This document shows, piece after piece, positions 1-9,943 of a stretch of 64,000 nt of DNA. This DNA comes from Atopsyche davidsoni (lineage: Eukaryota; Arthropoda; Insecta; Trichoptera; Hydrobiosidae): positions 3,030,001 to 3,094,000 of the forward strand of contig JAILWY010000008.1 in assembly GCA_022113835.1 (NCBI GenBank). Direction: 5' to 3'. Position 1 is the first letter of the stretch. Each line of letters opens with the position of its first letter. A program made the position numbers and the translations under genes. The notes below the pieces were generated by a model. The model did no database searches. It was not told the DNA's origin and saw only the letters and a list, made by a program, of their open reading frames with translations.

Positions 1-39
1 AACTGTCAATTAATTTGTTTCAAGTATCTGTTTTATGGG

Positions 40-519
40 ATGACATCGTTATTTAACTACCCCGTATTTAATACGACTCTATTTGACGAAATATTTCGTC
101 ATATATCCGAGACGTCCCACTTGGTATACGGATTTATTACGTCCAGCTTGTCATCCGTGGCCGCCGAAGACTTGCAGTCTTTAATACCAGCTGTCACTTT
201 TTACGACTCATTCGCTCCCATATTTTATTTCGATGATTTCCAGCTCACTCTTCTGAAGACGTTTCTTTTTATGCAATTCTTCACCCTTCTTTTAATATTC
301 TTCTCCTGGAGAGTGTACGGAAAGAGGATATCGGAGCGTTTTATGAAACCCGGTGAGTCATTACACATAATCGTAATTGTTATTTACTCTATGACGTTAT
401 ATTATTTCACTATTCATTAAAATATCACTCCGTTTTTAGCTACGTCCAAAGCAATTCAAGACCTGAAAGACAGCGTTTCTAGATTGAAACTACCCAAGGA
501 ACACACGCCAAGGATATAA
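40..519 (+). CDS. small single-pass membrane protein, unrecognised
   Basis: Two exons, 40-352 and 440-519, joined across an 87-nt GT-AG intron, give 130 residues from the first ATG in view and end at TAA 517-519. A hydrophobic stretch at about residues 78-97 (LLKTFLFMQFFTLLLIFFSW) is followed by a basic tail (WRVYGKRISERFMKP), suggesting one membrane span with the short C-terminus on the positive side. The frame stays open to the window edge, and a possible acceptor (TTTCAAG, ending near base 24) precedes the ATG, so the true start may lie outside. I do not recognise the family. The stop lies only 61 nt before the UBXN6 start codon, on the same strand, so the two may share a transcript. Confidence 0.6.
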
Positions 520-580
520 AAAAACTTCAGTTTTGTTTTGTATTCAGTTTATTTTGGGCATAAATTCAACTTATCGCAAG

Positions 581-3500
581 ATGGCTGAAAAAATTAAGAA
601 GTTTTTTGCTAAGAAAAAGACGGATGCCAAGTTTAAGCTGGCCGGACCTGGGAGAAAGTTGACCGATGATTCGAGAAGCAAAGAATCATCTGGAAGTTCA
701 AGGGATACTGTTAAAGCACCTCCTAGGAAGGATATGTCCGAAGAAAGTAAACTCGCAGCCCAAGCAGCTCTCCTGAGGGTCAATGGGCAGCGCAGAGAAA
801 ATTCTGCTTTCAATACATCGTTATCTGCTATTCAGGTGATTTCAATTATATTCTCAAACACTAGCTTGTCAGAAATACTTTAGATCATTGTTTATATGAA
901 ATCTTTTTGCAATATATTCAATCTAATAAATCTTATTTATGCTAATCATTGATTATAAATCATAATTAAGTACTATTAATTAATTTTACAAATGTGCAAT
1001 ACTTAAATTTTCAGTAGGATTTTAAATAAAAATATTAGGATATTTTTACTATAGTCGAATGCAATTCTAATTTGCCATCCCCTATTACAAATATTTAATC
1101 AAGGTTTTTGGCCTTGATTATCAGTTGCGTTAAAATATATTTTTAATTTCAAAGGCACAAGTCAAGAGAGAACTCGAAATGGAGAAAAAAATACAATTAG
1201 AATCAAAACAGTCCGAAGTTCAAATCAAGGAGCCATCGGAAGTTTCTCTGGAGGCCTCTCCACACCTTGCAGTGTCCGGAGTCTACTTCAGGTGTGTTAA
1301 GATAACAAATCGTGCCAAGTTTACATTTAAATCCAAGGAATTTGATGTGTTAAATGTTATTTTCATAGCCTGAGTTGATTGAACCTCTTGATAATTTTAT
1401 AAATGTTACTACAATGTACAGTGAAGAGATACTCTTATCTGATAAACATCAGACAACAGCATTTTAGACTTTCTACCGAAGGGTTGTATATGTGTAATGT
1501 GGTATTATTCCAAAAAATTTACAAAGCCTTTGTCAGTTTATGTCATGATGAGCCGTGATTATTATTTTTTTTTCCAACCTGTGCTATTATTTATCATGCT
1601 ATTGTTTTTACAGATGTCCAATTATTGGCAATGACATATTGCCAAAAGAAGAATGGAAATTGAATATTAAAAATTTCCTGTATGAACAACTTATAGAAGA
1701 ACCCGGGCTCACTGCTTGTCTCATGCTTCAGTCGTGCAACGCCAGCAGGGAAAAGGTACATCTCACACATAGCCCAGTTTCTTAAAGATTGATTTACTGG
1801 TAGAACGACAATTGGCCAGCTATCAAACACGTCGTGTGGGTTGCATTGAGTTGTCCTGATTAACTTTTTATTATTTAATTATCATATTGTTGATTTTCTA
1901 AAACACAACTATTTGTATTCCTTATACACAATCCTAAGATTTATATTAAAAAAATTGACGAAGCAGTTATTTCAGTTTTTATCTAAACATGTATTTGATA
2001 ACACACCACTGTTCGCTGTTAACATAACAATTAACATGTTTTTTTATATTTGCCATAGATTGACGCAGGCGTGGAGACACTATGTAAATACCTAGAAAAT
2101 ATAATAACCCACCCTGAAGAAGAAAAGTACCATAAAATAAGAATGTCAAATAGGTAAAAATGAAGCTATATAAATTGAAAACTGTGTAATAACTTTGAGC
2201 CATTTTAAAGTTGTGCGTTGGGTATTTGTAGAGTTTTCTGTGATAAAGTCCAGCCATTGGAAGGTGCCATGGAGTTGCTGAATGCAGCGGGGTTCAGGCA
2301 GCAGACCATTCCTAATAGTGATACCGGAGTTGAAGACAGCTTCTTAGTGTTCAATGTTGCCAATATTGAATCTATTGAAAGTTTAACAGTAAGTTAGTTT
2401 TGTAAAATAAACTTCTCTTGTTGGTTTAACAGAGTTAAGTACATCATTCCGAAACCTAATATTTTAATATGTTCAGTTGAATGTACCTCTCTAAACAAAA
2501 AGTTGATTTTTGAGCGCAAAAAAAGAAAACGGTGTTTACTTGGTTTTTGTTATATTAACATAAAATTAATAATAAGATCTAGGTGGATTTGTATTGTACT
2601 TAAATTCTTAATGATTTTAGTAAGTTAAATTTTTCGTGACTACAATTGTTTGCATTGTAATTAAGATGCTGATTGATGCCCTGCGGACGGCTGAACCGAT
2701 CCAATTAGAGCTGGACAGGAACCTCCAAGTCCTCTTGCCCTCGCAAGCCGCTAAGAGAATGGACTTACCCCAAGCTTTCTACTCCATCTCTTCGGAAGAA
2801 ATGAAAAAGGAAGTTCAGCTACGGTAAAATCATTGACCACTCAATCAACCACTTTCTCATGGTCACATTATAATCTGCTTCGCACAATCTTTTATTGAAA
2901 CTATTGACAGAAAGTACTCGGAATTTCATTCTAATAAAAAGTGAGAACATTGTTAAATATTTATTTTAATTAAAAATAAACGTTTCTTTTTTGTACAGAG
3001 CTGAATTAGCAGAAAAAAGTCAAATGCTTCGGACCAAAGCGATGAGGGAAAAGGATGAGCTCCGAGAAATGAGGAAATATAAGTACGCGCTCATAAGAAT
3101 ACGATTCCCGGACGGCATACTCTTACAGGTAAAAATTTTCAACGAACTCAAATCTTTTCTTTGTTCCTTGACGGACTCGGGGTAATTTAACACCAGCTCT
3201 GAGGGTCTAGGCTTAGAAGATTGGAAACTTACAAAGACTTGCTACACAAGTGCACTTACTATAATAGATCTTTAAAATAATCAATTATTAATATTGATAT
3301 AATTTCATTCCAAACCCCCTCTTGGATCTTGAATTCACTTTATTCATAAAATATTATTATCAGTATTGGTCTTCGATTTTTTTTCAACAATTATTTTCTT
3401 TAAGGGCACGTTTTCTGTTTACGATAAACTAAGCGAGGTTCACAACTTCGTCAAAGAAAACTTGGAGCACGAAGGCCTGCCCTTCATCCTGAGCTCTCCC

Positions 3501-3680
3501 ACGGGAATCAGAGTTTCTTCTGAGGAAGAATGTGACAAGACTCTGGTGGAACTTCGCCTGGTCCCGGCCACCATACTGATATTTGCTTGGGACGCTTCTG
3601 TTGCTGAACACGTTGCGAATTCCCAGCAAAAGGATGTATATTTAAAACCCGAAGTAATGGTTCTGGTACAGCAGGTCTAA
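581..3680 (+). CDS. Ubxn6: UBX domain-containing protein 6 (UBXN6/UBXD1), p97/VCP cofactor
   Basis: Eight exons (581-835, 1155-1291, 1614-1755, 2059-2153, 2232-2388, 2666-2823, 2999-3128, 3405-3680) join in frame to 449 residues; human UBXN6 is about 441. Known role of the family: binds the p97/VCP ATPase through an N-terminal motif and a PUB domain and works in endolysosomal and ER-associated protein sorting. Visible landmarks: N-terminal helix with KKFFAKKKTDAKFKLAGPGRKL; HLAVSGVYFRCP before the PUB domain; a PUB core containing HPEEEKYHKIRMSNRVF at about residues 185-260; a coiled segment with LRTKAMREKDELREMRKYKY; and a UBX fold at about 335-415 with RIRFPDGILLQGTF and LVPATILIFAWD. The start at 581 gives the conserved N-terminus. 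An initiator-like TTCAGTTT lies about 35-50 nt upstream, so it could have its own promoter. Identification is firm. Confidence 0.95.
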
Positions 3681-4139
3681 ATAACACACATATTATTCCT
3701 TGTATAACCATCAATGGTCTTTGAATTGTTTGTAAAAATAATTCTAAACTTTGATATAACAAAAATGAACTGTCTTAATTGTTGTGTAAATGCTTGATTC
3801 CGTAAACCCTGAGCGTACACATATTGGGTATGAAATTTAATATCTAGATTTGGCTTTTAATTGTTTTCATCGAAGCTCTGAAGGAAATAGTCGGTGTTGT
3901 AAAGTTTACTTATATTTTGTATTAAAATTGAAGAACGTTGAATGCAATCCAATATTATGGAAATAATTTATAGATATACTGAATAACTAGCTTGAATTCT
4001 AAATTGTCAAGTTTATCTTGTATGTCACATTTGGGACTTATTGTTGTGAACATCATATTAATCCCAGTCTTTTTTTTAATTTAAATTATAATTATTGTAC
4101 GCTTGCATACCTCAATAGCACTTTATTATTTAAATAATC

Positions 4140-4145
4140 AATAAA
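4140..4145 (+). terminator. poly(A) signal, UBXN6
   Basis: AATAAA lies 460 nt after the UBXN6 stop and is followed by a T/GT-rich stretch (TATTTTTGTTTTTTATT). It is the first good match downstream of the gene. Use is inferred. Confidence 0.5.
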
Positions 4146-4587
4146 ACACCGATCACACAATATTTTTGTTTTTTATTAACTTACAAATGAAAATTAACAT
4201 TTATTTGAAAAAATCTGAATCATCAATAAAATAAAAGCGATTTTCTACAAGAATTTTGATTATGCCTAAATAGTGTACTTGATTGCACGACTCGGGCTTA
4301 ACACAGTCAAAAAAAGTTATCAGGCTCGATTATATTGCTGTCTAGCGAACCTGACAATTTTTACATTTTCGTAAGCGAGCGGAGCCAAAATTACATATAC
4401 ACATTGTTAAAAGACAAATATTTTTTATATTCACTTAACCTTTTCATTATTTTAATCTAAAGAATAGTAAATTAAAAAGTCATTGCCTTTATGATAACAA
4501 TAAATATACAAACTCAATCATCGCGCTTGTGGGATATTTATATTTCAATATACTCGTTGAAATAATTTTTTTTTTAATTTTTATTCC

Positions 4588-4860
4588 ACGAGTGGAAGAA
4601 GTCCAAGATAATCTGAAAACGAGGAGTTTATAACCACGCTACTCTGTACAAGTAGGGGCAGCAAGGTAAGAGACAGGGAGTAGATAATTCTTACAATTTT
4701 CTTGTATACAGGAAAACTACAAAACCTGCATTGAAGGGTTCCCTTTCTTTTTAATCCGGAGACAATTGGTATTTTTAACAGAATTGAAAATACTGAAAAC
4801 CTAATTACTCCACTTGGATTCGAAACCAGGAAAACTTGATGCGGTCATCATCCGTCATAT
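4588..4860 (-). repeat. tRNA-derived SINE, copy 1
   Basis: On the minus strand this reads as a tRNA-like head with a B-box match GGTTTCGAATCC (4816-4827), followed by a body shared with the copies at 5825-6091 and 35418-35680. Shared blocks include the CTGTTAAAAAT...TCTCCGGATT region, the CTGTATACAAGAAAA region and TACAGAGTAGCGTGGTTA. Boundaries are approximate; no target-site duplication was established. Confidence 0.55.
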
Positions 4861-5824
4861 TGTTTATATTGTATTCGTCTTATTAAAAAAAAAAACATTT
4901 ATTCTAATCCAATTAAGATGGTCACATTAAAAATCTGATACATAAAATATCTTACCTATTTGTAAATGAATCTGAAAAAATGTTTTTAATTCCAAGTTAT
5001 ATCCACAGCGGACTGGCTTAATTTATAATACTTAATAATTGAAGTATGAATACCCAAATGGTTTGGAGACTACGATCAGTATCGTAATCTAGTTATTTGG
5101 CTATTTATATTTGTTGAATATGAATTGCAATCGTGACTAACTTAATAAAAATGTATATGCCTAATTCATCACAAGATATATACTTATCAGTACACTCTTG
5201 TCCATAGTTATAATGTACAAAAGATATTCAAGAACATATCTTTTTCCAATTTTCTATACATTAATATTTTAATCTACACATTTTTTATCACAAACACGAG
5301 TTTTTGCAGAACTAAGAGTATACATTAAGGATTAGGTATAAAATTACATGATTTTAACAGTGACAAAACAAAAAGAATTTTTTATACTTTCGATACATCA
5401 ATCAAAAAAATATTATGCAATATATTTATCTTTCGTATGCTTTACTAAACTACTTTTTTGAGGTAAGAAGAACTTTGCTCATATGCAATAGTTCATCACG
5501 AGAATACAGTCGACTATACGTCATAAATTTATTTGTTTGCCTGTTGATCGAAATTTAAAAGCATTTTACCATCTTCGTTTCATCGGTGTTTTCATCCGAT
5601 ATTATACCAATCAAGAAAATGGCATTTCTTCTGTATTTGTGAATATTTACCGATAGTGATTAAACAGTTTGTAAATCCGCATTTTCACTCATATAGGCTT
5701 ATTATTTAATAATAAGTAAACAGTTCACATGAGAGAAACGACGAGAAAATTCCAGGAAAAAAATATTGCACTTGGGTTCGGGCCAAAAATCTTCATTTCG
5801 TGAACCGAAAACATCCAAACTCAA

Positions 5825-6091
5825 ATAATCTGAGAGCATGGATGTAATAACTACACTAGTTTCTAAAGTAAGAGGCAGATGACTTTATACATTCCTGCAT
5901 TTGCCATATACAGGAAAATCACAGAAAACCTTAATAAGAGAAAGGTTTTATTCTTCCTGAATCCAGAGATAAATTATAATTTTAGCAGAATTAATAAAAC
6001 TGTAAAATCCAATCGCTTTTCCTTGATTTGAACTCAAAACCCCATGTTCGGCAAGCAAGTACCCAGGCACTAGACCATGAGATGGTAGTCG
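5825..6091 (-). repeat. tRNA-derived SINE, copy 2
   Basis: On the minus strand an A-box-like TGGTCTAGTGCCTGGGT (6061-6077) precedes a B-box-like GAGTTCAAATC (6025-6035). The body then aligns block by block with copy 1: the TCTGCTAAAATTATAA, CTCTGGATTCAGGAAGAA and TTTTCCTGTATATGGCAA blocks. It lies between UBXN6 and the zinc-finger gene. Boundaries are approximate. Confidence 0.55.
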
Positions 6092-6263
6092 TTAAATGTA
6101 TATCCAGTATATATATTACACACTGGTTACAAGACCACGGCGGCCAAAAGGATTGATAGCTGGAGGGTATGCATTCAAATCCCACCTGTCCCGAAAAAAA
6201 TTGAGGTTTTTTCTCGTCAGTTAGTGTGTAAAAATTTGATTTGTTTTTTGATATAATTATGGC

Positions 6264-8182
6264 TTACGGAATATTCATATCAAAGGTGTGCATAAGTTTA
6301 TGTGCTTTAAAAGGTGCCATTTTGTTGGTAATGTAACTACACTGGTCACAGGAATACGGCAGTTCTCTGGTATGTATGAGTTTGTGTCTTTTCAAATTGT
6401 TCAGGCGGCTACACAAGTAACTGCACTGGTCACAATAATAGGGCTTTTCTCCGGTGTGCACCAGTTTGTGTTCTTTCAACTTTCCCTTTAACTTGCACGT
6501 GTAACTGCATTGATCACAAGTATACGGTGTTTCTTGACTGTGAGTGGTTTTATGCGCCTTCAGGCTCCCCATCCGGTTAGACGAATAGCTGCACTGGTCG
6601 CACGAAAATGGTTTCTCTCCCGAATGAATGAGAATGTGTCTTTTGAAATCGCTCATTATATCGGTGGAAAAATTACACTGTTCACATGAAAACTCTTTTT
6701 CTCCGGAATGAGTGGATTTATGCGCTCGAAATTTGCGTTGGTTTTTGCAGCCAAAGTTGCATTTATCGCAAACATATGGCGTTCTTTCGATGTGAGTTAA
6801 CTTGTGTCGTTTTAGATTACTTAAAAATGCTCCTGAAAAACTACATTGATCACAAGAGAACGGCCGCGTTTTAACATGAGTACCTTTGTGAATTTTTAAA
6901 GCACCACCGTCTTTGAATGAACAATCACACACTTCACAGAAAAATGATTTCTTTTTTGAAGTTGAAAGCTTTCTTGGCGTTTTCCCTCCTTCGTTGTGGC
7001 TTGTTTCGGCACTGGGTATTTCAATTTGAATCTAAAAGAAAAAAAGGTACTTGTCTTTTATCCGACCACCAAAAAACATTGTCCTATTATTTTGCTTTTT
7101 TTTATTGGCAACAGTGTCTATTTTTTGCTTCTTTTGTTGGCAACAGCGAGTCTCGTCATAGAAATGAAAGTTTTTTTTCAATTTTGTATCATATATTTTA
7201 CAAACAATGAAAAAACGGTTATCTTTGACGGTTAGGTTAGGTTAATACTTTAAATTAAATAAATAAACAATACGTGTTTTCTCGCCAATAGACACTGTTG
7301 CCAACAAAAGAAGCAAAAAATAGACACTGTTGCCAACAAAAAAAGCAAAACAATAGGACAATGTTTTTTGGTGGTCGGATAAAAGACAAGTACCGAAAAA
7401 AATTATATATGATACAAGTTATGTTTTTATAATTTAAATAAGTAAAAATGTAAACAAATGATAGTAAGTAAAAGATAACATATTTTGTTACATAAGAAAT
7501 TAATAAACACCTTAGTGTAGAAAAATCACAAATATATTTTTACATTTACGCTAAACAACTATTTTTGAGTTTATAGTTATTAATTAAATAGGTTGTTTTT
7601 GTGGAAACTTCAATACAATTGTTTTGTTTTGTAAGTTCATAGTTATTCATGTGGATGTTGACTGAGAAAAATGAATACAACGCAAAGACTTATTAGAACC
7701 AATTTACCTAATTTATTTTTAATACATAACTTTACTTGACCACGACTTGAGTTATAACGGGGACTACAATTTTACACATTGCAAATACATGCAAATCATA
7801 TTTTAAATACTGTGAATTTTATGTAAAATTCACAGCAATTGCTTATACTCAAAATAACTGCACCGACGAAGCACATGTAATCACAAAATATTGGAAAAAT
7901 TTAGTCAAACCCAGAAATAATACAATGGCTTTGAATACTGATATCATTAAATAGTTCAATTAAAAACATTACCTGGCCACAATCTACGTCTGCAGACTCA
8001 GAATCTTCTTGTTCCATTCGTATTTTAGCCCGATGAAACTCTTCAACTTTGATTCTTTCATGCGCAAATGTCTTCTGTTCAGTAGGAGAGTTTGTTTGAT
8101 CTTGGCAGAATTCAACACTAACATTATCAATGGATATATCTTCTTCGATCTCAACTATCTCCTGCTTGATGTGTGTCTCCAT
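6264..8182 (-). CDS. C2H2 zinc-finger protein, eight fingers
   Basis: Two exons on the minus strand, 7973-8182 and 6264-7031, join in phase 0 to 325 residues. The first exon encodes an acidic leader starting METHIKQEIVEIEEDISID, typical of insect zinc-finger transcription factors. The second encodes a basic linker and eight consecutive C2H2 fingers from about residue 101 to near the end, most of the form CDQCSY-x9-LKxHKxxH with TGEKPY-type linkers, sometimes degenerate (TRELPYS, SQETPYT). DNA binding and transcriptional regulation are inferred from the fold; targets are unknown. No ZAD or BTB domain is seen. The 941-nt intron contains a foldback element. The acceptor (CTTTTAG) and donor (CAG|GTAATG) are good. 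Orthology cannot be assigned because such arrays expand by lineage. Confidence 0.85.
7046..7394. mobile_element. foldback/MITE-like element with ~100-bp inverted arms
   Basis: Left arm 7046-7146 and right arm 7295-7394 are almost perfect reverse complements over about 100 bp (one end reads GGTACTTGTCTTTTATCCGA, the other TCGGATAAAAGACAAGTACC), separated by a 148-bp AT-rich loop. Both arms contain TTGGCAACA/TGTTGCCAA blocks, tandemly doubled in the right arm. The loop holds GGTTAGGTTAGGTTA (from 7231), which resembles insect TTAGG telomere repeat. No coding capacity is visible. It sits inside the zinc-finger intron and was probably deposited as a non-autonomous transposon. Confidence 0.75.
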
Positions 8183-9330
8183 AATAAATTAATTGGGTAT
8201 TTTGTAAATTTTACAACAGTTTTAGGCTATAACTTTCAGTTCTACGATAATCCTGAACGTCTACACTGCCTGAAGCTTTTTTATAGGTAGAGTGGAGTGC
8301 AAGAATTTTTAGTATAACCGGGTCGGTATTCCATAAAATTGGATATAACGATTGGCAAATCAAAGAACATCATTAATAAATCATGCGTATGAGTTAATTT
8401 ATGAGTTAATTTTAAAGTTTCATATAAAAGTAAGATGTTTTAGAAAGCAGACTTTTTGTTATGTTTTGACAGATGACAGATTAACGAAGGTCGATGATCG
8501 TATTGATGGTCGAAACTACAAATATATATGCTATTATCTTTTCACATCGCCGAAAAACAGAATAAATAATTATTAAGAACAATTTAATTGATTTAATATA
8601 ATCTCTTCTAAGGTTATGGAAATAAATATTCAATTCTGATACTAATAATTCACAAAAATGTATTTGAAAGAAAAAAAATCAAGCTGCATTTAGATTTGAG
8701 ACATATTTTAAAACAATAAATTATTATACCATAAGTATTTTTAAATATTTAAAATATTATAAAGTTTTAGTGCTACTTATAGTTAAATTGGTCTGATCTG
8801 ACAGCTTAAATTTTACACCAAAAACTCTGACCAACAGCATTTTAATAATACTACACAGCTTTTCACGATACACAAAAAAAAAATTTAATACGAAAAATAT
8901 AGAAATAATAAATTAATGAAACGACGCAAATGTAACAGTTATAAAGTGTCAATTTACTTGGATTTCATTATTTGAATTTTTTGAGCGTAATTTTATTGGC
9001 CAATCAAACACCAAAATTTTAGGCAAAAACTATGTTTTATAAGTAAAACAGCATTTTATAATGATCAATGATGAATTATCAGTCGTTTTGATTTTGAAGC
9101 AATTTTTTTTACAATAAAGTTTAATTAATTTTCTCAGTTGGTTTTTTAATAATTCTTGAGTGGCAACACTGGACATACTATTTCTTATGCAGTGAGAATA
9201 TTTTATACGATGGTGAGTGATACAAGTGAACTGCAGTTATCTGAAAACAGATAGTGTAATATTTTTTAAATTTCTTTAAGGGATTAGTATCTCGTCCTCG
9301 ATTAAATTTTTTAGTGCTCAGTGTGAGAAT
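8183..9330. other. divergent intergenic region, probable promoters
   Basis: This separates the zinc-finger gene (leftward) from the membrane-protein/SLX4 unit (rightward), so both promoters should lie here. Apart from the CCAAT palindrome at 8995-9004 I see only AT-rich sequence and no convincing gene. Confidence 0.5.
8995..9004. promoter_or_regulatory. ATTGGCCAAT palindrome (double CCAAT box)
   Basis: A perfect 10-bp palindrome with CCAAT on both strands, about 330 nt upstream of the ATG at 9331 and about 810 nt upstream of the zinc-finger start. CCAAT is the NF-Y core. Function is inferred from position only. Confidence 0.3.
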
Positions 9331-9924
9331 ATGGCTATAGGAGTCGATGAGACCTTAAGAAAACCACGAAAAGCAAAGGGAACTCCGTCACATTTTATTC
9401 GCAACAGAATAGCCTCTGGGATTCTTGTCATTGGGATAGGATGCGGTTTATTATTCGAGTAATTTAATTATATTTGTTTATAAATGTATGTCATTATCAT
9501 ATTTTCATATATCTTTCCTTTCAAACTGCATAGCTGATATTATATGAAAGGTTTCATGTGTACATTAAAATTCACAGAAGATAAATAACATTTCTAGTCT
9601 CGGGTATTAAGCCATATATTGAATGTATGCAACAATATTTAATGCGAAATTTGTTATTTCTTCATTACTTATTGTGCGAAATAAGCAGTTTGTTCGGAGA
9701 AATAAATGAAAGTGTATTTCTATGCATTTTGCTTATTGAATGTTGTATATTTTAGATTCATCCCTGGTAACAAATCTTTTCGAAATGATTTAATGGCTTT
9801 TGTAATTGATTCCGATGAAGCCATTGAACGTAGGAAGCACATGAGCATTTCAGCTCCATCCTCAGTGGCGACTTTAAAAGAACATCTTAAAATAGCAGAT
9901 GATTTCTCACAACCAGACCAGTGA
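9331..9924 (+). CDS. 98-residue single-pass membrane protein, first cistron upstream of SLX4
   Basis: Exons 9331-9458 and 9756-9924 join (TTCGA|GTAATT ... TTTTAG|ATTC) to 98 residues ending at TGA 9922-9924. The N-terminus is basic (RKPRKAKGTPSHFIRNR). One hydrophobic span at about residues 28-45 (IASGILVIGIGCGLLFEFIP) follows, then a soluble tail with SDEAIERRKHMS. The basic lead and single short span would suit a mitochondrial inner-membrane or ER protein, but this is a guess; I do not recognise the family. If the intron is retained the frame stops at once after 43 residues. The stop is 19 nt before the SLX4 ATG, so the two are very likely read from one mRNA. Confidence 0.65.
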
Positions 9925-9943
9925 GACGATATCCACTAAGATA

